A stretch of 64,000 nucleotides of DNA, taken from assembly GCF_021390155.1 (NCBI RefSeq), contig NZ_CP089985.1:6093501-6157500 (forward strand), given 5' to 3'. This document shows positions 1 to 8,464 of the stretch, piece after piece. The stretch comes from Pseudomonas sp. HN11. GTDB lineage: Bacteria > Pseudomonadota > Gammaproteobacteria > Pseudomonadales > Pseudomonadaceae. The notes below the pieces were generated by a model, which worked only from the letters and a program-made list of their open reading frames with translations, searched no databases and was not told the origin of the DNA. The position numbers were made by a program, and so were the translations under genes. Position 1 is the first letter of the stretch, and every line of letters begins with the position of its first letter.

Positions 1-1215
1 CGGGCCAAAGATCTCTTCCTGGGCGATCTTCATCGCATTGGTCACACCGTCGAAAATCGTCGGCTCGACGTAAGTACCACCGGTTTCTTCCAGCGTGCGC
101 TTGCCACCGGCAACCAACTTGGCGCCATCGGCATGGCCGGCTTCGATGTACGAGAGCACGGTGTTCATTTGCTGAGTATCTACCAGCGCGCCCACGTTGG
201 TGGCCGGGTCCAGTGGATTACCTGGCTTCCAGCCCTTGAGGGCCTCGATCACCAGCGGCAGGAATTTGTCCTTGATGGAGCGCTCCACCAGCAGACGCGA
301 ACCCGCGGTGCAGACTTCGCCCTGGTTGAAGGCAATGGCGCCAGCGGCGGACTCGGCGGCGGCTTGCAGGTCCGGCGCATCGGCAAACACGATGTTCGGG
401 CTCTTGCCGCCAGCTTCCAGCCACACGCGCTTCATGTTCGATTCGCCGGAGCGGATCAACAGTTGCTTGGCGATCTTGGTGGAACCGGTGAACACCAGGG
501 TATCGACGTCCATGTGCAGCGCCAGCGCGTTGCCGACGGTGTGACCGTAGCCCGGCAGTACGTTGAAAACGCCTTTTGGAATGCCGGCCTCAACGGCCAA
601 GGCGGCGATACGGATGGCGGTCAGTGGGGACTTTTCAGACGGTTTGAGGATCACCGAGTTACCGGTGGACAGCGCCGGGCCGAGTTTCCAGCAAGCCATC
701 ATCAGAGGGAAGTTCCACGGCACGATGGCGCCGACAACACCGACCGGCTCACGCGTCACCAGACCCAACTGGTCATGCGGGGTAGCCGCGACTTCGTCGT
801 AGATCTTGTCGATCGCTTCGCCGCTCCAGCTCAGGGCATTCGCCGCGCCGGGTACGTCGATGTTCAGGGAGTCGCTGATAGGCTTGCCCATGTCCAGGGT
901 TTCGAGCAGCGCCAGCTCTTCGGCATTGGCCTTGAGCAATGCGGCGAAACGGAGCATGGCGGATTTGCGTTTGGCCGGCGCCAGGCGCGACCACACACCG
1001 GAATTGAAGGTGGCACGCGCGTTTTCGACGGCGCGCTGAGCATCGGCGGCGTCGCAGCTCGCAACGGTTGCCAGCAGGCGGCCATCGACCGGGCTGATGC
1101 ATTCGAAGGTATCACCGGAAACAGCGGCAGTGTACTCGCCATTGATGTAGGCACGGCCTTCGATCTTCAGATCCTTGGCGCGTTGTTCCCAGTCGGCACG
1201 GGTCAGGGTGGTCAT
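1..1215 (-). CDS. kauB: NAD(P)-dependent aldehyde dehydrogenase, gamma-glutamyl-gamma-aminobutyraldehyde type (3' end outside window)
   Basis: This is the first 405 codons of an aldehyde dehydrogenase; the family is about 497 residues, so the C-terminal fifth lies to the left of the window. The reading shows the family signatures: the nucleotide-binding segment with PWNFPLMM, the catalytic-glutamate motif LEAGGKSPN and the nucleophile segment FNQGEVCTAGSR, whose Cys is the catalytic residue. The start at 1215 has a strong ribosome site (GAGGAGG) a few bases upstream. The overall sequence resembles PuuC/KauB enzymes, which oxidise gamma-glutamyl-aminobutyraldehyde or aminobutyraldehyde during putrescine breakdown in the cytoplasm. 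The substrate is inferred from resemblance only. The gene is divergent from a small cupin gene, with a shared 229-base promoter region. Confidence 0.85.
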   Translation of the reverse strand, partial: MTTLTRADWEQRAKDLKIEGRAYINGEYTAAVSGDTFECISPVDGRLLATVASCDAADAQRAVENARATFNSGVWSRLAPAKRKSAMLRFAALLKANAEELALLETLDMGKPISDSLNIDVPGAANALSWSGEAIDKIYDEVAATPHDQLGLVTREPVGVVGAIVPWNFPLMMACWKLGPALSTGNSVILKPSEKSPLTAIRIAALAVEAGIPKGVFNVLPGYGHTVGNALALHMDVDTLVFTGSTKIAKQLLIRSGESNMKRVWLEAGGKSPNIVFADAPDLQAAAESAAGAIAFNQGEVCTAGSRLLVERSIKDKFLPLVIEALKGWKPGNPLDPATNVGALVDTQQMNTVLSYIEAGHADGAKLVAGGKRTLEETGGTYVEPTIFDGVTNAMKIAQEEIFGP

Positions 1216-1382
1216 GCGAGTGTCCTCCTCTTATTGAATACAAGGGCCAGGGGATGTCCCACGGCAGCCTTAAAGAATTCTTGCCCGCCAGCCAATGGTT
1301 CGGCGCAAGGCAGCTGCCACCCTAAACCAGCGGCTGGGGATGTTTCAATATATTTGACATAACGCCAGTAAACGCCCTTGCG

Positions 1383-1402
1383 ATGTTCATTTTAATAAAC
1401 AT
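1383..1402. promoter_or_regulatory. imperfect palindrome between kauB and cupin, possible operator
   Basis: The 20 bases form an inverted repeat with 16 of 20 positions symmetric: ATGTTCATT, a two-base centre, then AATAAACAT. It lies in the divergent promoter region of kauB and the cupin gene. On the minus strand it contains AAAATGAACA, similar to the site described for the E. coli putrescine repressor PuuR. A PuuR-like regulator acting here is an inference; no such regulator gene lies in the window. Confidence 0.4.
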
Positions 1403-1444
1403 AGACTTTGGGCTCTCCAACCGCAGGCCAGACGGGACACGCAC

Positions 1445-1807
1445 ATGAGCATCCAGGATATCGTCGACTTCAGCCAAGCCAAGACCGCCGCCGAGCGCTA
1501 CCGCCCTGCCGCCGAAAAGATCCTCAAGGGTGACCCCGAGCAGACGATCTACAACCACTACAACAGCCCGTGTGGACAGATGAGCGCTGGAGTCTGGGAA
1601 GGTGAAGTCGGGCACTGGAAGGTCAACTACACCGAGCATGAGTACTGCGAGATTGTGCAGGGTGTTTCAGTACTGCGTGATGCCGATGGCAACGCCAAGA
1701 CCCTGCGCGCTGGCGACCGTTTTGTGATCCCCGCCGGGTTCAGCGGGACCTGGGAAGTGCTGGAACCGTGCCGCAAGATCTACGTGGTGTTTGAGCAGAA
1801 AGCCTGA
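1445..1807 (+). CDS. small cupin-domain protein (DUF861/cupin_3 type)
   Basis: The protein is 120 residues and consists almost entirely of a single cupin beta-barrel. The visible conserved features are HEYCEIVQG, then GDRFVIPAGFSGTWEV, then a C-terminal strand ending KIYVVFEQ. This is the pattern of the DUF861/cupin_3 family, whose members are small cytoplasmic proteins of mostly unknown substrate, some related to ureidoglycine aminohydrolase. There is no signal peptide. It is divergent from the kauB-like dehydrogenase, which suggests a link to polyamine or amine catabolism, but this is inference from position. An insertion sequence sits only 13 bases after the stop codon and separates the gene from the terminator that probably served it. 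Confidence 0.85.
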   Translation: MSIQDIVDFSQAKTAAERYRPAAEKILKGDPEQTIYNHYNSPCGQMSAGVWEGEVGHWKVNYTEHEYCEIVQGVSVLRDADGNAKTLRAGDRFVIPAGFSGTWEVLEPCRKIYVVFEQKA

Positions 1808-1857
1808 CCGGCAGATCGTATGTCTAGTCCTGAAATAGGTTTACACCTGTTTCAGTC

Positions 1858-2655
1858 TCAAAACGCTCGATGCACCGCATCGGGCGTTTTGTATTTCAGG
1901 GACATGTGTGGCCTTTCCCCGTTGTAGATCAGCACCGACTCACCCACCATCTTCACTGCATCCGCCAGATTTTTAGGGCGATACAGCAGAAACTCGGTCT
2001 TCAAAATGCCGTTTATCCGTTCCGCCAGAGCATTCTGGTAGCAGTCATAGCCGTCGGTCATCGAGCATCTGATGCCATGACTGGCGTGCAAGCGCTGATA
2101 AAGCTCAGAGCAGTATTGGGCTCCGCGGTCTGAATGATGGATTAGTGGAAGCGTGGTTTGGCGTTCACCAACTGCCTTTTCCATCGCTTTGATCACCGAC
2201 TCGGTATGCAAACTCGCATGCACATGATGGCCTACGATCTTGCGCGAGTAAGCGTCTGTCACCAGGCTCACATAAGCCACGCTTTCCTGTGTCGGCAGGT
2301 AGGTTATGTCTGCAACCCACACCTGCTCTGGTCTGTTGGGTACGATCTGCTTCTGGCCCGCTTTGAGCAGGTTAGGATGGCGGCGAAAGCGGTGATGGCT
2401 GTCCGTCGTTTTGTGGTAAGCCCGTTTGCGCACAACCAGTTCTCGAGCGTTGCGCAGGATGCTGAACAGGCGGTCTCTGCCGACCTGCACTGATGCGCCA
2501 AATTCGACGCTCATCAGGTAATGCAGCTTGCGCGTGCCGATCCGTGGCTGGCGTCGGCGCTTTTCAAGAACAAAGTCCATCACCTCTTGATCTTGGCGAG
2601 CCCTCGCGTCGAAAGCCCGATTTCGTTGGTAATATGCTTGGCGCGAAATGCCCAT
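1858..2655 (-). CDS. IS3-family transposase OrfB (DDE integrase core)
   Basis: OrfB carries the rve-type integrase core. The three catalytic acidic residues are visible: Asp in VADITYL, Asp in HHSDRGAQYCS and Glu in NALAERINGILK, with the spacing typical of IS3-family DDE(35)E transposases. The ATG at 2655 (MGISRQAYY) is probably not the normal start. In this frame the reading is open upstream to the slippery site at 2721-2727, so the active transposase is most likely an OrfAB fusion made by -1 frameshifting. It cuts and joins DNA at the element ends, using the inverted repeats at 1821-1848 and 3106-3133. Confidence 0.95.
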   Translation of the reverse strand: MGISRQAYYQRNRAFDARARQDQEVMDFVLEKRRRQPRIGTRKLHYLMSVEFGASVQVGRDRLFSILRNARELVVRKRAYHKTTDSHHRFRRHPNLLKAGQKQIVPNRPEQVWVADITYLPTQESVAYVSLVTDAYSRKIVGHHVHASLHTESVIKAMEKAVGERQTTLPLIHHSDRGAQYCSELYQRLHASHGIRCSMTDGYDCYQNALAERINGILKTEFLLYRPKNLADAVKMVGESVLIYNGERPHMSLKYKTPDAVHRAF

Positions 2656-2678
2656 GAACAGGCAAGCCCTGGTGATGC

Positions 2679-3080
2679 TCAGGTCTTGGATTTGCCCTTG
2701 CGAGAGGACTTGCCGGGTCGCTTTTTTACGACAGAAACACCGTAGTCATTCTTCAGAACATTCACGACGGCTTCGAAGAACTGCGCTTTCTGGTTGCTTA
2801 GCGCCAACTGCTCTTCGAGCTCTTTGATCCGCTGCTCGGGTGTTAGCGGGAGGGGTGGCTCAGTCATGGACCTGCTCCTCGGTTCTCGAATTGAGGCGCC
2901 CTGACTCCAGTCCTGCCGGCCGTGCTTGCGCAGCCAGACCAGTACCGTGGACCGGCCCTGAATGCCGTAGCGCCGTTGAGCCTCTTTATAACTCAACTCG
3001 CCCTTTTCGACCTGGTCTACGACCGATAATTTAAAGGCTAGCGTGTAGTCACGCTGGCTTCGCCTTTTGCCCGCATCCAT
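2679..3080 (-). CDS. IS3-family transposase OrfA (helix-turn-helix DNA-binding subunit)
   Basis: OrfA is 133 residues. The N-terminal half is a helix-turn-helix domain (YTLAFKLSVVDQVEKG, then YKEAQRRYGIQG), which binds the element ends. Residues about 75-105 form a leucine-rich coiled coil (TPEQRIKELEEQLALSNQ) used for dimerisation and for joining to OrfB. The C-terminus is lysine-rich and contains the frameshift site at the VKK codons, after which OrfA ends within about 17 residues. Alone, OrfA usually acts as a regulator of transposition; fused to OrfB it supplies DNA recognition. Confidence 0.93.
   Translation of the reverse strand: MDAGKRRSQRDYTLAFKLSVVDQVEKGELSYKEAQRRYGIQGRSTVLVWLRKHGRQDWSQGASIREPRSRSMTEPPLPLTPEQRIKELEEQLALSNQKAQFFEAVVNVLKNDYGVSVVKKRPGKSSRKGKSKT
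2721..2727 (-). promoter_or_regulatory. programmed -1 frameshift site (A AAA AAG)
   Basis: On the minus strand, bases 2727 to 2721 read AAAAAAG in the phase GTA AAA AAG, the classic IS3-family slippery heptamer. After a one-base slip the reading continues without a stop through about 20 codons into the OrfB sequence MGISRQAYY. This explains how the OrfAB transposase is made. Confidence 0.85.
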
Positions 3081-3140
3081 TGGCTCCTCCTGAAGATAGG
3101 TCAGAAGGTGTAAACCTTATTCAGGACGGGACAGTAGGCA

Positions 3141-3176
3141 AAAAAAAGCCCGGATCGTGAGATACGGGCTTTTTTT
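3141..3176. terminator. bidirectional terminator, rpmB-rpmG and originally the cupin gene
   Basis: Perfect 12-bp stem, AAAAAAAGCCCG paired with CGGGCTTTTTTT, around a 12-base loop. It has a T-run on both strands, so it can end leftward transcription of rpmB-rpmG and rightward transcription of the cupin gene. The insertion sequence now lies between it and the cupin gene. Confidence 0.9.
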
Positions 3177-3194
3177 CACAAGGAGGAAAATCAA

Positions 3195-3350
3195 TTACTT
3201 GATTTTGCCTTCTTTGTAGATCACGTGCTTACGAACGCGCGGGTCGAACATTTTCTTTTCGAGCTTGTCCGGGGTAGTACGCTTGTTCTTGTCGGTAGTG
3301 TAGAAGTGACCAGTACCGGCGCTAGAGATCATTCGAATCAATTCACGCAT
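3195..3350 (-). CDS. rpmG: 50S ribosomal protein L33
   Basis: The gene encodes 51 residues, the usual length for proteobacterial L33, with the typical start [12 protein letters not shown], a threonine/lysine-rich middle ([15 protein letters not shown]) and a basic end ([16 protein letters not shown]). It lacks the CxxC zinc pairs, so it is the zinc-independent form. L33 sits near the E site of the large ribosomal subunit. It is the second gene of an rpmB-rpmG operon, 11 bases after rpmB, and ends 18 bases before a strong terminator hairpin. The small size hides it from ordinary ORF thresholds. Confidence 0.97.
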   Translation of the reverse strand: MRELIRMISSAGTGHFYTTDKNKRTTPDKLEKKMFDPRVRKHVIYKEGKIK

Positions 3351-3361
3351 GATATAGCTCC

Positions 3362-3595
3362 TTAGATTGTGCCAGCGCGGCGCAATTCAGCCAGCACGAC
3401 AGTGATGCCACGCTTGTCGATGATGCGCATGCCTTTGGCAGATACGCGCAGACGGACGAAACGTTTCTCTTCTTCAACCCAGAAGCGGTGATGCTGCAGG
3501 TTCGGCAGGAAACGACGACGGGTTTTGTTATTTGCGTGGGAAATGTTATTCCCAGTCACCGGACCCTTACCGGTAACTTGACAGACTCTCGACAT
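3362..3595 (-). CDS. rpmB: 50S ribosomal protein L28
   Basis: The 77-residue protein matches L28 over its full length: [17 protein letters not shown] at the start, the basic middle [13 protein letters not shown] and the C-terminal [13 protein letters not shown]28 is a structural protein of the large ribosomal subunit. It is the first gene of the rpmB-rpmG operon; the promoter proposed at 3744-3772 would give a leader of about 140 bases. No insertion or damage is seen even though an insertion sequence lies just downstream of the operon terminator. Confidence 0.98.
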   Translation of the reverse strand: MSRVCQVTGKGPVTGNNISHANNKTRRRFLPNLQHHRFWVEEEKRFVRLRVSAKGMRIIDKRGITVVLAELRRAGTI

Positions 3596-3743
3596 GCCTC
3601 AGCCCTCTAAAACCACATGCCCAACCCGGCATGGGTTGGCCGCTTAATCTCTCAGTCATTTGGCGCCAGGCGCCGCGTTTCTTTAGGGTCTTACCGGCTA
3701 CACCTACAAGCGAAGGAACCGGGCCCCTAGAAAAGAGCGCTGC

Positions 3744-3772
3744 TTTATACCAGAAAGACCCAGGTGCAACAA
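3744..3772 (-). promoter_or_regulatory. putative sigma-70 promoter for rpmB-rpmG
   Basis: On the minus strand TTGTTG and TATAAA are separated by 17 bases. The position, about 150 bases upstream of rpmB, fits a ribosomal-protein operon promoter. It lies in the 458-base gap 3596-4053 between divergent rpmB and the binding-protein gene. No other gene was found in that gap; the sequence GGCGCCAGGCGCC near 3661 is a short GC-rich palindrome of unknown meaning. Confidence 0.5.
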
Positions 3773-4053
3773 CAGCCTGCGTGCTTTTACTGGCGTAAAT
3801 CTCGGCGACAGGCGCCTGAACCGTTGCCAGGAGGGGCCGCTGTCACAGCCGACCGCTCGTCGCACAGAATGATTTACAGCGCCCGCACGCACGGTGAAGT
3901 GCTCGGCAAAACGCGCTGAGGTGCCATCAAAACAGCATTTGGCGCAAAAGCACAGGCAAAAATGGGCTAGTCATTTACCAATCAGACCACTACGGTAGGA
4001 CCTTTCCAGACTGCACTCGCAGATGGGCCTTCGATCTGCAAAGGAAACCGAAC

Positions 4054-5646
4054 ATGCGCCTCGCTGCCCTACCGCTATTGCTAGCCCCTCTCTTTATCGC
4101 CCCGCTGGCCTCTGCAGCCAGCACGCTGAGCGTTTGCACCGAGGCCAGCCCCGAAGGGTTCGATGTGGTGCAATACAACTCGCTGACCACCACCAATGCC
4201 TCGGCCGACGTGCTGATGAACCGCCTGGTGGACTACGACGCGGCCAGCGGCAAATTGGTGCCCAGCCTGGCAGACAGCTGGGAAGTCTCGCCGGATGGTC
4301 TGACCTATACCTTCAAGCTGCACCCGGATGTGAAATTCCATCGCACCGACTACTTCACCCCCAGCCGTACCCTGACCGCTGAAGACGTGCGCTTCAGCTT
4401 CGAGCGCATGCTCGACCCAGCCAACCCCTGGCACAAGATCGCCCAGAGCGGATTCCCTCACGCCCAGTCGTTGCAACTGCCGACGCTGGTCAAGAAAATC
4501 GACGCTCTCGACCCGCTGACCGTGCGTTTCACCCTGGATCACGCCGACTCCACCTTCCTCGCCGCCCTGAGCATGGGTTTTGCCTCGATCTACCCGGCGG
4601 AATACGCCGACAAACTGCTCAAGGCCGGCACGCCGGAGAAACTTAACAGCCAGCCAATCGGCACCGGGCCGTTCGTCTTCAGCCGATTCCAGAAAGATGC
4701 CGTGGTGCGCTACAAAGCCAATTCGGATTACTTCGCCGGCAAACCGGCTGTGGATAACTTGATCTTCGCCATCACCCCGGACGCCAACGTGCGCCTGCAG
4801 AAACTGCATCGCGACGAATGCCAGATTGCCCTGTCGCCCAAGCCGCTCGATGTAGGCGAGGCCGAAAAGGACCCGGCACTCAAAGTGGAGAAAACCGCTG
4901 CCTTCATGACCGCCTTCGTGGCCATCAACAGCCAGCACCCGCCATTGGACAAGCCCGAAGTACGCCAGGCAATCAACCTGGCCTTCGACAAGGGTAGCTA
5001 CCTCAAGGCCGTGTTTGAAGGCACCGCCGAAGCCGCCAACGGCCCTTACCCGCCCAACACCTGGAGCTACGCCAAGGACCTGCCGGGTTATCCTCAGGAC
5101 TTCGCCAAGGCCAAGGCGCTGCTGAACCGTGCCGGCCTCAAGGACGGTTTCAAGACCACTATCTGGACCCGCCCCACCGGCAGCCTGCTGAACCCCAACC
5201 CGAACCTCGGTGCACAACTGTTGCAGGCTGACCTGGCCAAGGTCGGCATCCAGGCAGAAATCCGCGTGATCGAGTGGGGCGAACTGATCCGTCGCGCCAA
5301 GGCTGGTGAACACGATTTGCTGTTCATGGGCTGGGCCGGCGACAACGGCGACCCGGATAACTTCCTGACCCCGCAGTTCTCATGCGCGGCGGTGAAGTCC
5401 GGCACCAACTTCGCGCGCTACTGCGACCCCGCGCTGGACAAGCTGATCAGCGCGGGCAAGACCACCAGCGAGCAAGGCGTACGCAGCAAGCTCTACCAGC
5501 AGGCCCAGGCGCAGATCCAGCAGCAGGCGCTGTGGTTGCCACTTGCGCACCCAACCGCGTTTGCCCTGGCCCGCAGGAATGTCGAGGGCTACCAGGTAAG
5601 TCCATTCGGGCGCCAGGATTTCTCGAAGGTCAGCGTCAAGCCCTAA
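4054..5646 (+). CDS. ABC transporter periplasmic substrate-binding protein, dipeptide (family 5) type
   Basis: The protein is 530 residues with a clear signal peptide (MRLAALPLLLAPLFIAPLASAA) and the bi-lobed SBP family 5 fold. Typical segments are TYTFKLHPDVKFH, LTAEDVRFSFERM, IGTGPFVFSRF and, near the C-terminus, LLFMGWAGDNGDPDNF. Family members bind peptides, haem or opines in the periplasm and pass them to a DppBCDF-type transporter. No permease or ATPase gene is adjacent here, so it either works with a transporter encoded elsewhere or is one of several alternative binding proteins, as is common in Pseudomonas. The exact ligand cannot be read from the sequence. It converges with radC across a repeat-rich hairpin. 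Confidence 0.9.
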   Translation: MRLAALPLLLAPLFIAPLASAASTLSVCTEASPEGFDVVQYNSLTTTNASADVLMNRLVDYDAASGKLVPSLADSWEVSPDGLTYTFKLHPDVKFHRTDYFTPSRTLTAEDVRFSFERMLDPANPWHKIAQSGFPHAQSLQLPTLVKKIDALDPLTVRFTLDHADSTFLAALSMGFASIYPAEYADKLLKAGTPEKLNSQPIGTGPFVFSRFQKDAVVRYKANSDYFAGKPAVDNLIFAITPDANVRLQKLHRDECQIALSPKPLDVGEAEKDPALKVEKTAAFMTAFVAINSQHPPLDKPEVRQAINLAFDKGSYLKAVFEGTAEAANGPYPPNTWSYAKDLPGYPQDFAKAKALLNRAGLKDGFKTTIWTRPTGSLLNPNPNLGAQLLQADLAKVGIQAEIRVIEWGELIRRAKAGEHDLLFMGWAGDNGDPDNFLTPQFSCAAVKSGTNFARYCDPALDKLISAGKTTSEQGVRSKLYQQAQAQIQQQALWLPLAHPTAFALARRNVEGYQVSPFGRQDFSKVSVKP

Positions 5647-5696
5647 GCTGCAAGCTGCAAGCTGCAAGCTGCAAGCCCACTTGAGGCTTGCAGCTT
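5645..5696. repeat. AAGCTGC tandem repeat and terminator-like hairpin
   Basis: Four complete copies and a partial copy of the 7-base unit AAGCTGC run from 5645 to 5676. The last unit pairs perfectly (12 bp, AAGCTGCAAGCC with GGCTTGCAGCTT) across a 7-base loop, forming a hairpin at 5666-5696. It starts inside the stop region of the binding-protein gene and lies between two convergent genes, so it probably works as a bidirectional terminator. A related hairpin lies at 26889-26927. Confidence 0.8.
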
Positions 5697-5718
5697 CAAC
5701 CTTGCAACTGCTTCCCTC

Positions 5719-6393
5719 CTACATCCACCCGTACTCCGCCATCGACAACGGGTCTCCATCTCCCACGATAATGTGGTCCAGCACTCGAACATCCACCATT
5801 TCCAACGCTTTTTGCAGCAGCCTGGTCAATTTTCGATCAGCCGCACTGGGCTCAAGGCTGCCGGAAGGGTGGTTGTGGCACAGGATCAACGCCGCCGCGT
5901 TGTAGGCCAGGGCGCGCTTGACCACTTGCCGAGGATAAACCATCGCCGCATCGATGGTGCCCTGGGACAACGCCTCGAAACCCAGCACCCGATGTTTGGA
6001 ATCCAGAAACAGGCAACCGAAGGTCTCGTGAGGCTCGTGGCGCAACAGCGCCTTGAGGTAATCACGTACAGCCACCGGGCTTTCCAGCACAGAATCCTTG
6101 CGCAGGCGCTCAGCCATGTGGCGACGGGACATTTCCAGCACCGCCTGCAACTGGGCAAACTTGGCCGGCCCCAGCCCCAATTGCTGGCTGAACAGCGCCT
6201 GGCTGGCCTCCAGCAACGGACGCAAGCCGCCAAATTGCGCCAACAGATGGCGCGCCAGGTCTACCGCGCTGCGACCGGAAACCCCGGTACGCAGGAAGAT
6301 CGCCAGCAGTTCGGCGTCCGACAGGCTCGCTGCGCCCCATTCCAAAAGCTTTTCCCGGGGCCGCTCTGCCACCGGCCAATCGCGAATACTCAT
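5719..6393 (-). CDS. radC: RadC family protein (JAMM/MPN+ domain)
   Basis: The protein is 224 residues, the family length. Residues about 20-100 form the helix-hairpin-helix-like N-terminal region ([28 protein letters not shown]). The C-terminal half is a JAMM metalloprotease-like domain with the motif CHNHPSG followed by SAADRKLT, giving the HxHPxGxxxxSxxD zinc-binding signature. The start at 6393 is chosen over a longer frame (to 6498) because a good ribosome site, GGAGG, lies just upstream and homologues begin MSIRDWP. RadC was first linked to DNA repair, but its true function is unsettled. It is divergent from coaBC, as in other Pseudomonas. Confidence 0.95.
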   Translation of the reverse strand: MSIRDWPVAERPREKLLEWGAASLSDAELLAIFLRTGVSGRSAVDLARHLLAQFGGLRPLLEASQALFSQQLGLGPAKFAQLQAVLEMSRRHMAERLRKDSVLESPVAVRDYLKALLRHEPHETFGCLFLDSKHRVLGFEALSQGTIDAAMVYPRQVVKRALAYNAAALILCHNHPSGSLEPSAADRKLTRLLQKALEMVDVRVLDHIIVGDGDPLSMAEYGWM

Positions 6394-6531
6394 CCCACCT
6401 CCCTGTGTGCGCCGCTGCTGCCTCGCGGACGCTGTGTTATCGTAGGCCCTCTTTTTTGCATGTGATTTCCCCTGGGGAGGGGGCATCGCAGGCATCACTG
6501 ACTGGCATCACTGAACTGGAAAGGCAAACCA

Positions 6532-7740
6532 ATGCAGCGTCTGTATCGGAAACGCATCGTTCTCGGCGTTGGCGGCGGCATTGCCGCCTACAAGAGCGCA
6601 GAACTGGTTCGCAGGCTCCTGGACCAAGGCGCCGAAGTGCGCGTTGTCATGACCCGCGGTGGCAGTGAGTTCATCACCCCACTGACCATGCAAGCGCTGT
6701 CCGGCCACCCGGTTCACCTGGACCTGCTGGACCCGGCCGCCGAAGCCGCCATGGGCCATATCGAGCTGGCCAAATGGGCCGATCTGGTGCTGATCGCGCC
6801 GGCCACCGCCGACCTGATCGCCCGCCTGGCCCAAGGCATCGCCGATGACCTGCTGACCACCCTGGTACTGGCCACCGACGCCACCGTCGCCATCGCCCCG
6901 GCCATGAACCAGGCCATGTGGCGCGACCCGGCCACCCAGGCCAACACCCAACTCCTGCAAAGCCGGGGCCTCAAGGTGTTCGGTCCGGCGTCCGGTAGCC
7001 AAGCCTGCGGCGACGTCGGCATGGGTCGCATGCTCGAAGCCACCGACCTGGCGCTGTGCGCCGCCGAGTGCTTCCAGCACCTGGCCCTCACCGGCAAGCA
7101 TGTGCTGATCACCGCCGGCCCGACCCAGGAAAACATCGACCCGGTGCGCTACATCACCAACCATAGCTCAGGAAAAATGGGCTTTGCCCTGGCTGAAGCA
7201 GCGGTCGAGGCAGGCGCGCGCGTCACCTTGATCACCGGTCCGGTACATTTGCCGACCCCGGATCGGGCCACGCGAATCGACGTAGTCAGCGCCCGGGACA
7301 TGCTGGCGGCCTGCGAGGCGGCCATTCCGTGCGACTTGTTTATCGCCTCGGCAGCGGTTGCGGACTACCGCCCGGAAGTGGTCGCCCCGCAAAAACTCAA
7401 GAAAGACCCTACAAGCGGCGACGGCCTACTCCTGCAAATGGTACGCAACCCAGACATCTTGGCCACCATCGCCACCCGTCCGGACCGTCCGTTCAGTGTC
7501 GGCTTCGCCGCTGAGACCGAGCATTTGCTGGACTACGCCGCACGCAAATTGAAAGACAAAAACCTCGACCTGATCGTTGCCAATGATGTCGCCAACCCGA
7601 GCATCGGCTTCAACAGCGAGGAAAACGCTTGCAGCGTTATTGACCGCGACCTGCACGCCACCCTTTTCGCCCAGACCAGCAAGGGCAAGATTGCCCGCCA
7701 ACTGATCTCTTTTATCGCCCAACGGCTGAATCAGGTTTAA
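6532..7740 (+). CDS. coaBC: bifunctional phosphopantothenoylcysteine decarboxylase/phosphopantothenate-cysteine ligase
   Basis: The 402-residue protein has both coenzyme A synthesis domains. The N-terminal CoaC flavoprotein (residues 5-185) shows [13 protein letters not shown], the active-site His in [10 protein letters not shown], the PAMNQAMW clamp and the [10 protein letters not shown] segment with the catalytic Cys. The CoaB ligase domain (about 190-400) shows [24 protein letters not shown] and a KLKKD motif. Together they join cysteine to 4'-phosphopantothenate and decarboxylate the product in the cytoplasm. Four bases separate it from dut, so the two genes are likely co-transcribed. Confidence 0.98.
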   Translation: MQRLYRKRIVLGVGGGIAAYKSAELVRRLLDQGAEVRVVMTRGGSEFITPLTMQALSGHPVHLDLLDPAAEAAMGHIELAKWADLVLIAPATADLIARLAQGIADDLLTTLVLATDATVAIAPAMNQAMWRDPATQANTQLLQSRGLKVFGPASGSQACGDVGMGRMLEATDLALCAAECFQHLALTGKHVLITAGPTQENIDPVRYITNHSSGKMGFALAEAAVEAGARVTLITGPVHLPTPDRATRIDVVSARDMLAACEAAIPCDLFIASAAVADYRPEVVAPQKLKKDPTSGDGLLLQMVRNPDILATIATRPDRPFSVGFAAETEHLLDYAARKLKDKNLDLIVANDVANPSIGFNSEENACSVIDRDLHATLFAQTSKGKIARQLISFIAQRLNQV

Positions 7741-7744
7741 TTTC

Positions 7745-8200
7745 ATGCACGCTTTGCAAGCCAAGATCCTCGACCCACGCATCGGCACCGAATTCCCACT
7801 GCCAGCCTACGCCACGCCGGGTTCCGCCGGTCTCGACCTGCGCGCCATGCTCAAGCAAGACACGATTCTTGAGCCGGGACAGACCATTCTGATTCCGACC
7901 GGCCTGTCGATCTACGTGGGCGACCCTGGCTTGGCGGCGCTGATCCTGCCGCGCTCCGGCCTGGGCCACAAACACGGCATCGTGCTGGGCAACCTGGTCG
8001 GCCTGATCGACTCGGACTACCAGGGCGAACTGATGGTGTCGTGCTGGAACCGGGGCCAGACCGCCTTCAACATCGCCGTCGGCGAGCGCATTGCCCAGTT
8101 GGTACTGGTGCCGGTGGTGCAGGCGCACTTCGAACTGGTACAGGAATTTGATGAAACCCAGCGCGGCGCAGGCGGTTTTGGGCATTCCGGCAGTCACTGA
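7745..8200 (+). CDS. dut: deoxyuridine 5'-triphosphate nucleotidohydrolase (dUTPase)
   Basis: The 151-residue protein has all five motifs of trimeric dUTPases in order: [43 protein letters not shown] and the glycine-rich C-terminal arm [10 protein letters not shown]. It hydrolyses dUTP to dUMP, supplying dTMP synthesis and keeping uracil out of DNA. It follows coaBC by 4 bases, the usual Pseudomonas arrangement, and is followed by a GC-rich hairpin. Confidence 0.98.
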   Translation: MHALQAKILDPRIGTEFPLPAYATPGSAGLDLRAMLKQDTILEPGQTILIPTGLSIYVGDPGLAALILPRSGLGHKHGIVLGNLVGLIDSDYQGELMVSCWNRGQTAFNIAVGERIAQLVLVPVVQAHFELVQEFDETQRGAGGFGHSGSH

Positions 8201-8213
8201 CTAAGCTGAATCT

Positions 8214-8235
8214 GGCCGGGCGGCGTTGCCCGGCC
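8214..8235 (+). terminator. GC-rich hairpin after dut
   Basis: Perfect 8-bp stem GGCCGGGC/GCCCGGCC with a 6-base loop, 14 bases after the dut stop codon. There is no clear T-run behind it, so termination may be partial. The rest of the 264-base gap to algC (8201-8464) shows no gene that I can support; it presumably contains the algC promoter. Confidence 0.5.
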
Positions 8236-8464
8236 CGAGGCCACCGCAAGGCTTTTCAGGACGAAGAATGCGCGGACTTAATCAGCGAGATTTAATCTTA
8301 TAAATCAATGTATTACGCAGTATTAAAGACGGAGCCGGCGCTCCGATGGCATTTTTGCACCACGAACTCTCTGCCGAAAACACCGTCATACCCTTCAGTT
8401 TGAGCCTGCCGGTCAGCCACATTAAGGCCAGCCTTGCCCCCTTCAGATGGAGTTTCCCCCCGCT

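Larger units (their letters stand above)
1821..3133 (-). mobile_element. IS3-family insertion sequence, 1,313 bp, intact
   Basis: The element has TG...CA ends and imperfect 28-bp terminal inverted repeats at 1821-1848 and 3106-3133; both contain GTCCTGAA and AGGTTTACACCT. It is flanked by a 3-bp direct duplication, GTA, at 1818-1820 and 3134-3136, as expected for an IS3-family target duplication. It carries two overlapping reading frames on the minus strand, OrfA (2679-3080) and OrfB (1858-2655 plus an upstream extension), joined by a slippery heptamer. Both frames are undamaged, so it may be active. It is inserted between the cupin stop codon and the rpmG/rpmB terminator. The subgroup (IS150-like) is a guess from protein layout. 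Confidence 0.93.

Noticed and set aside
133..1362. 409-codon open frame on the plus strand
   Set aside because: It lies antisense to the aldehyde dehydrogenase, which has clear family motifs; the plus-strand reading has no recognisable domain and is a GC-rich shadow.
4081..5313. 410-codon open frame antisense to the binding protein
   Set aside because: The plus-strand gene has a signal peptide and the family 5 binding-protein motifs; the antisense frame is a shadow of codon bias.
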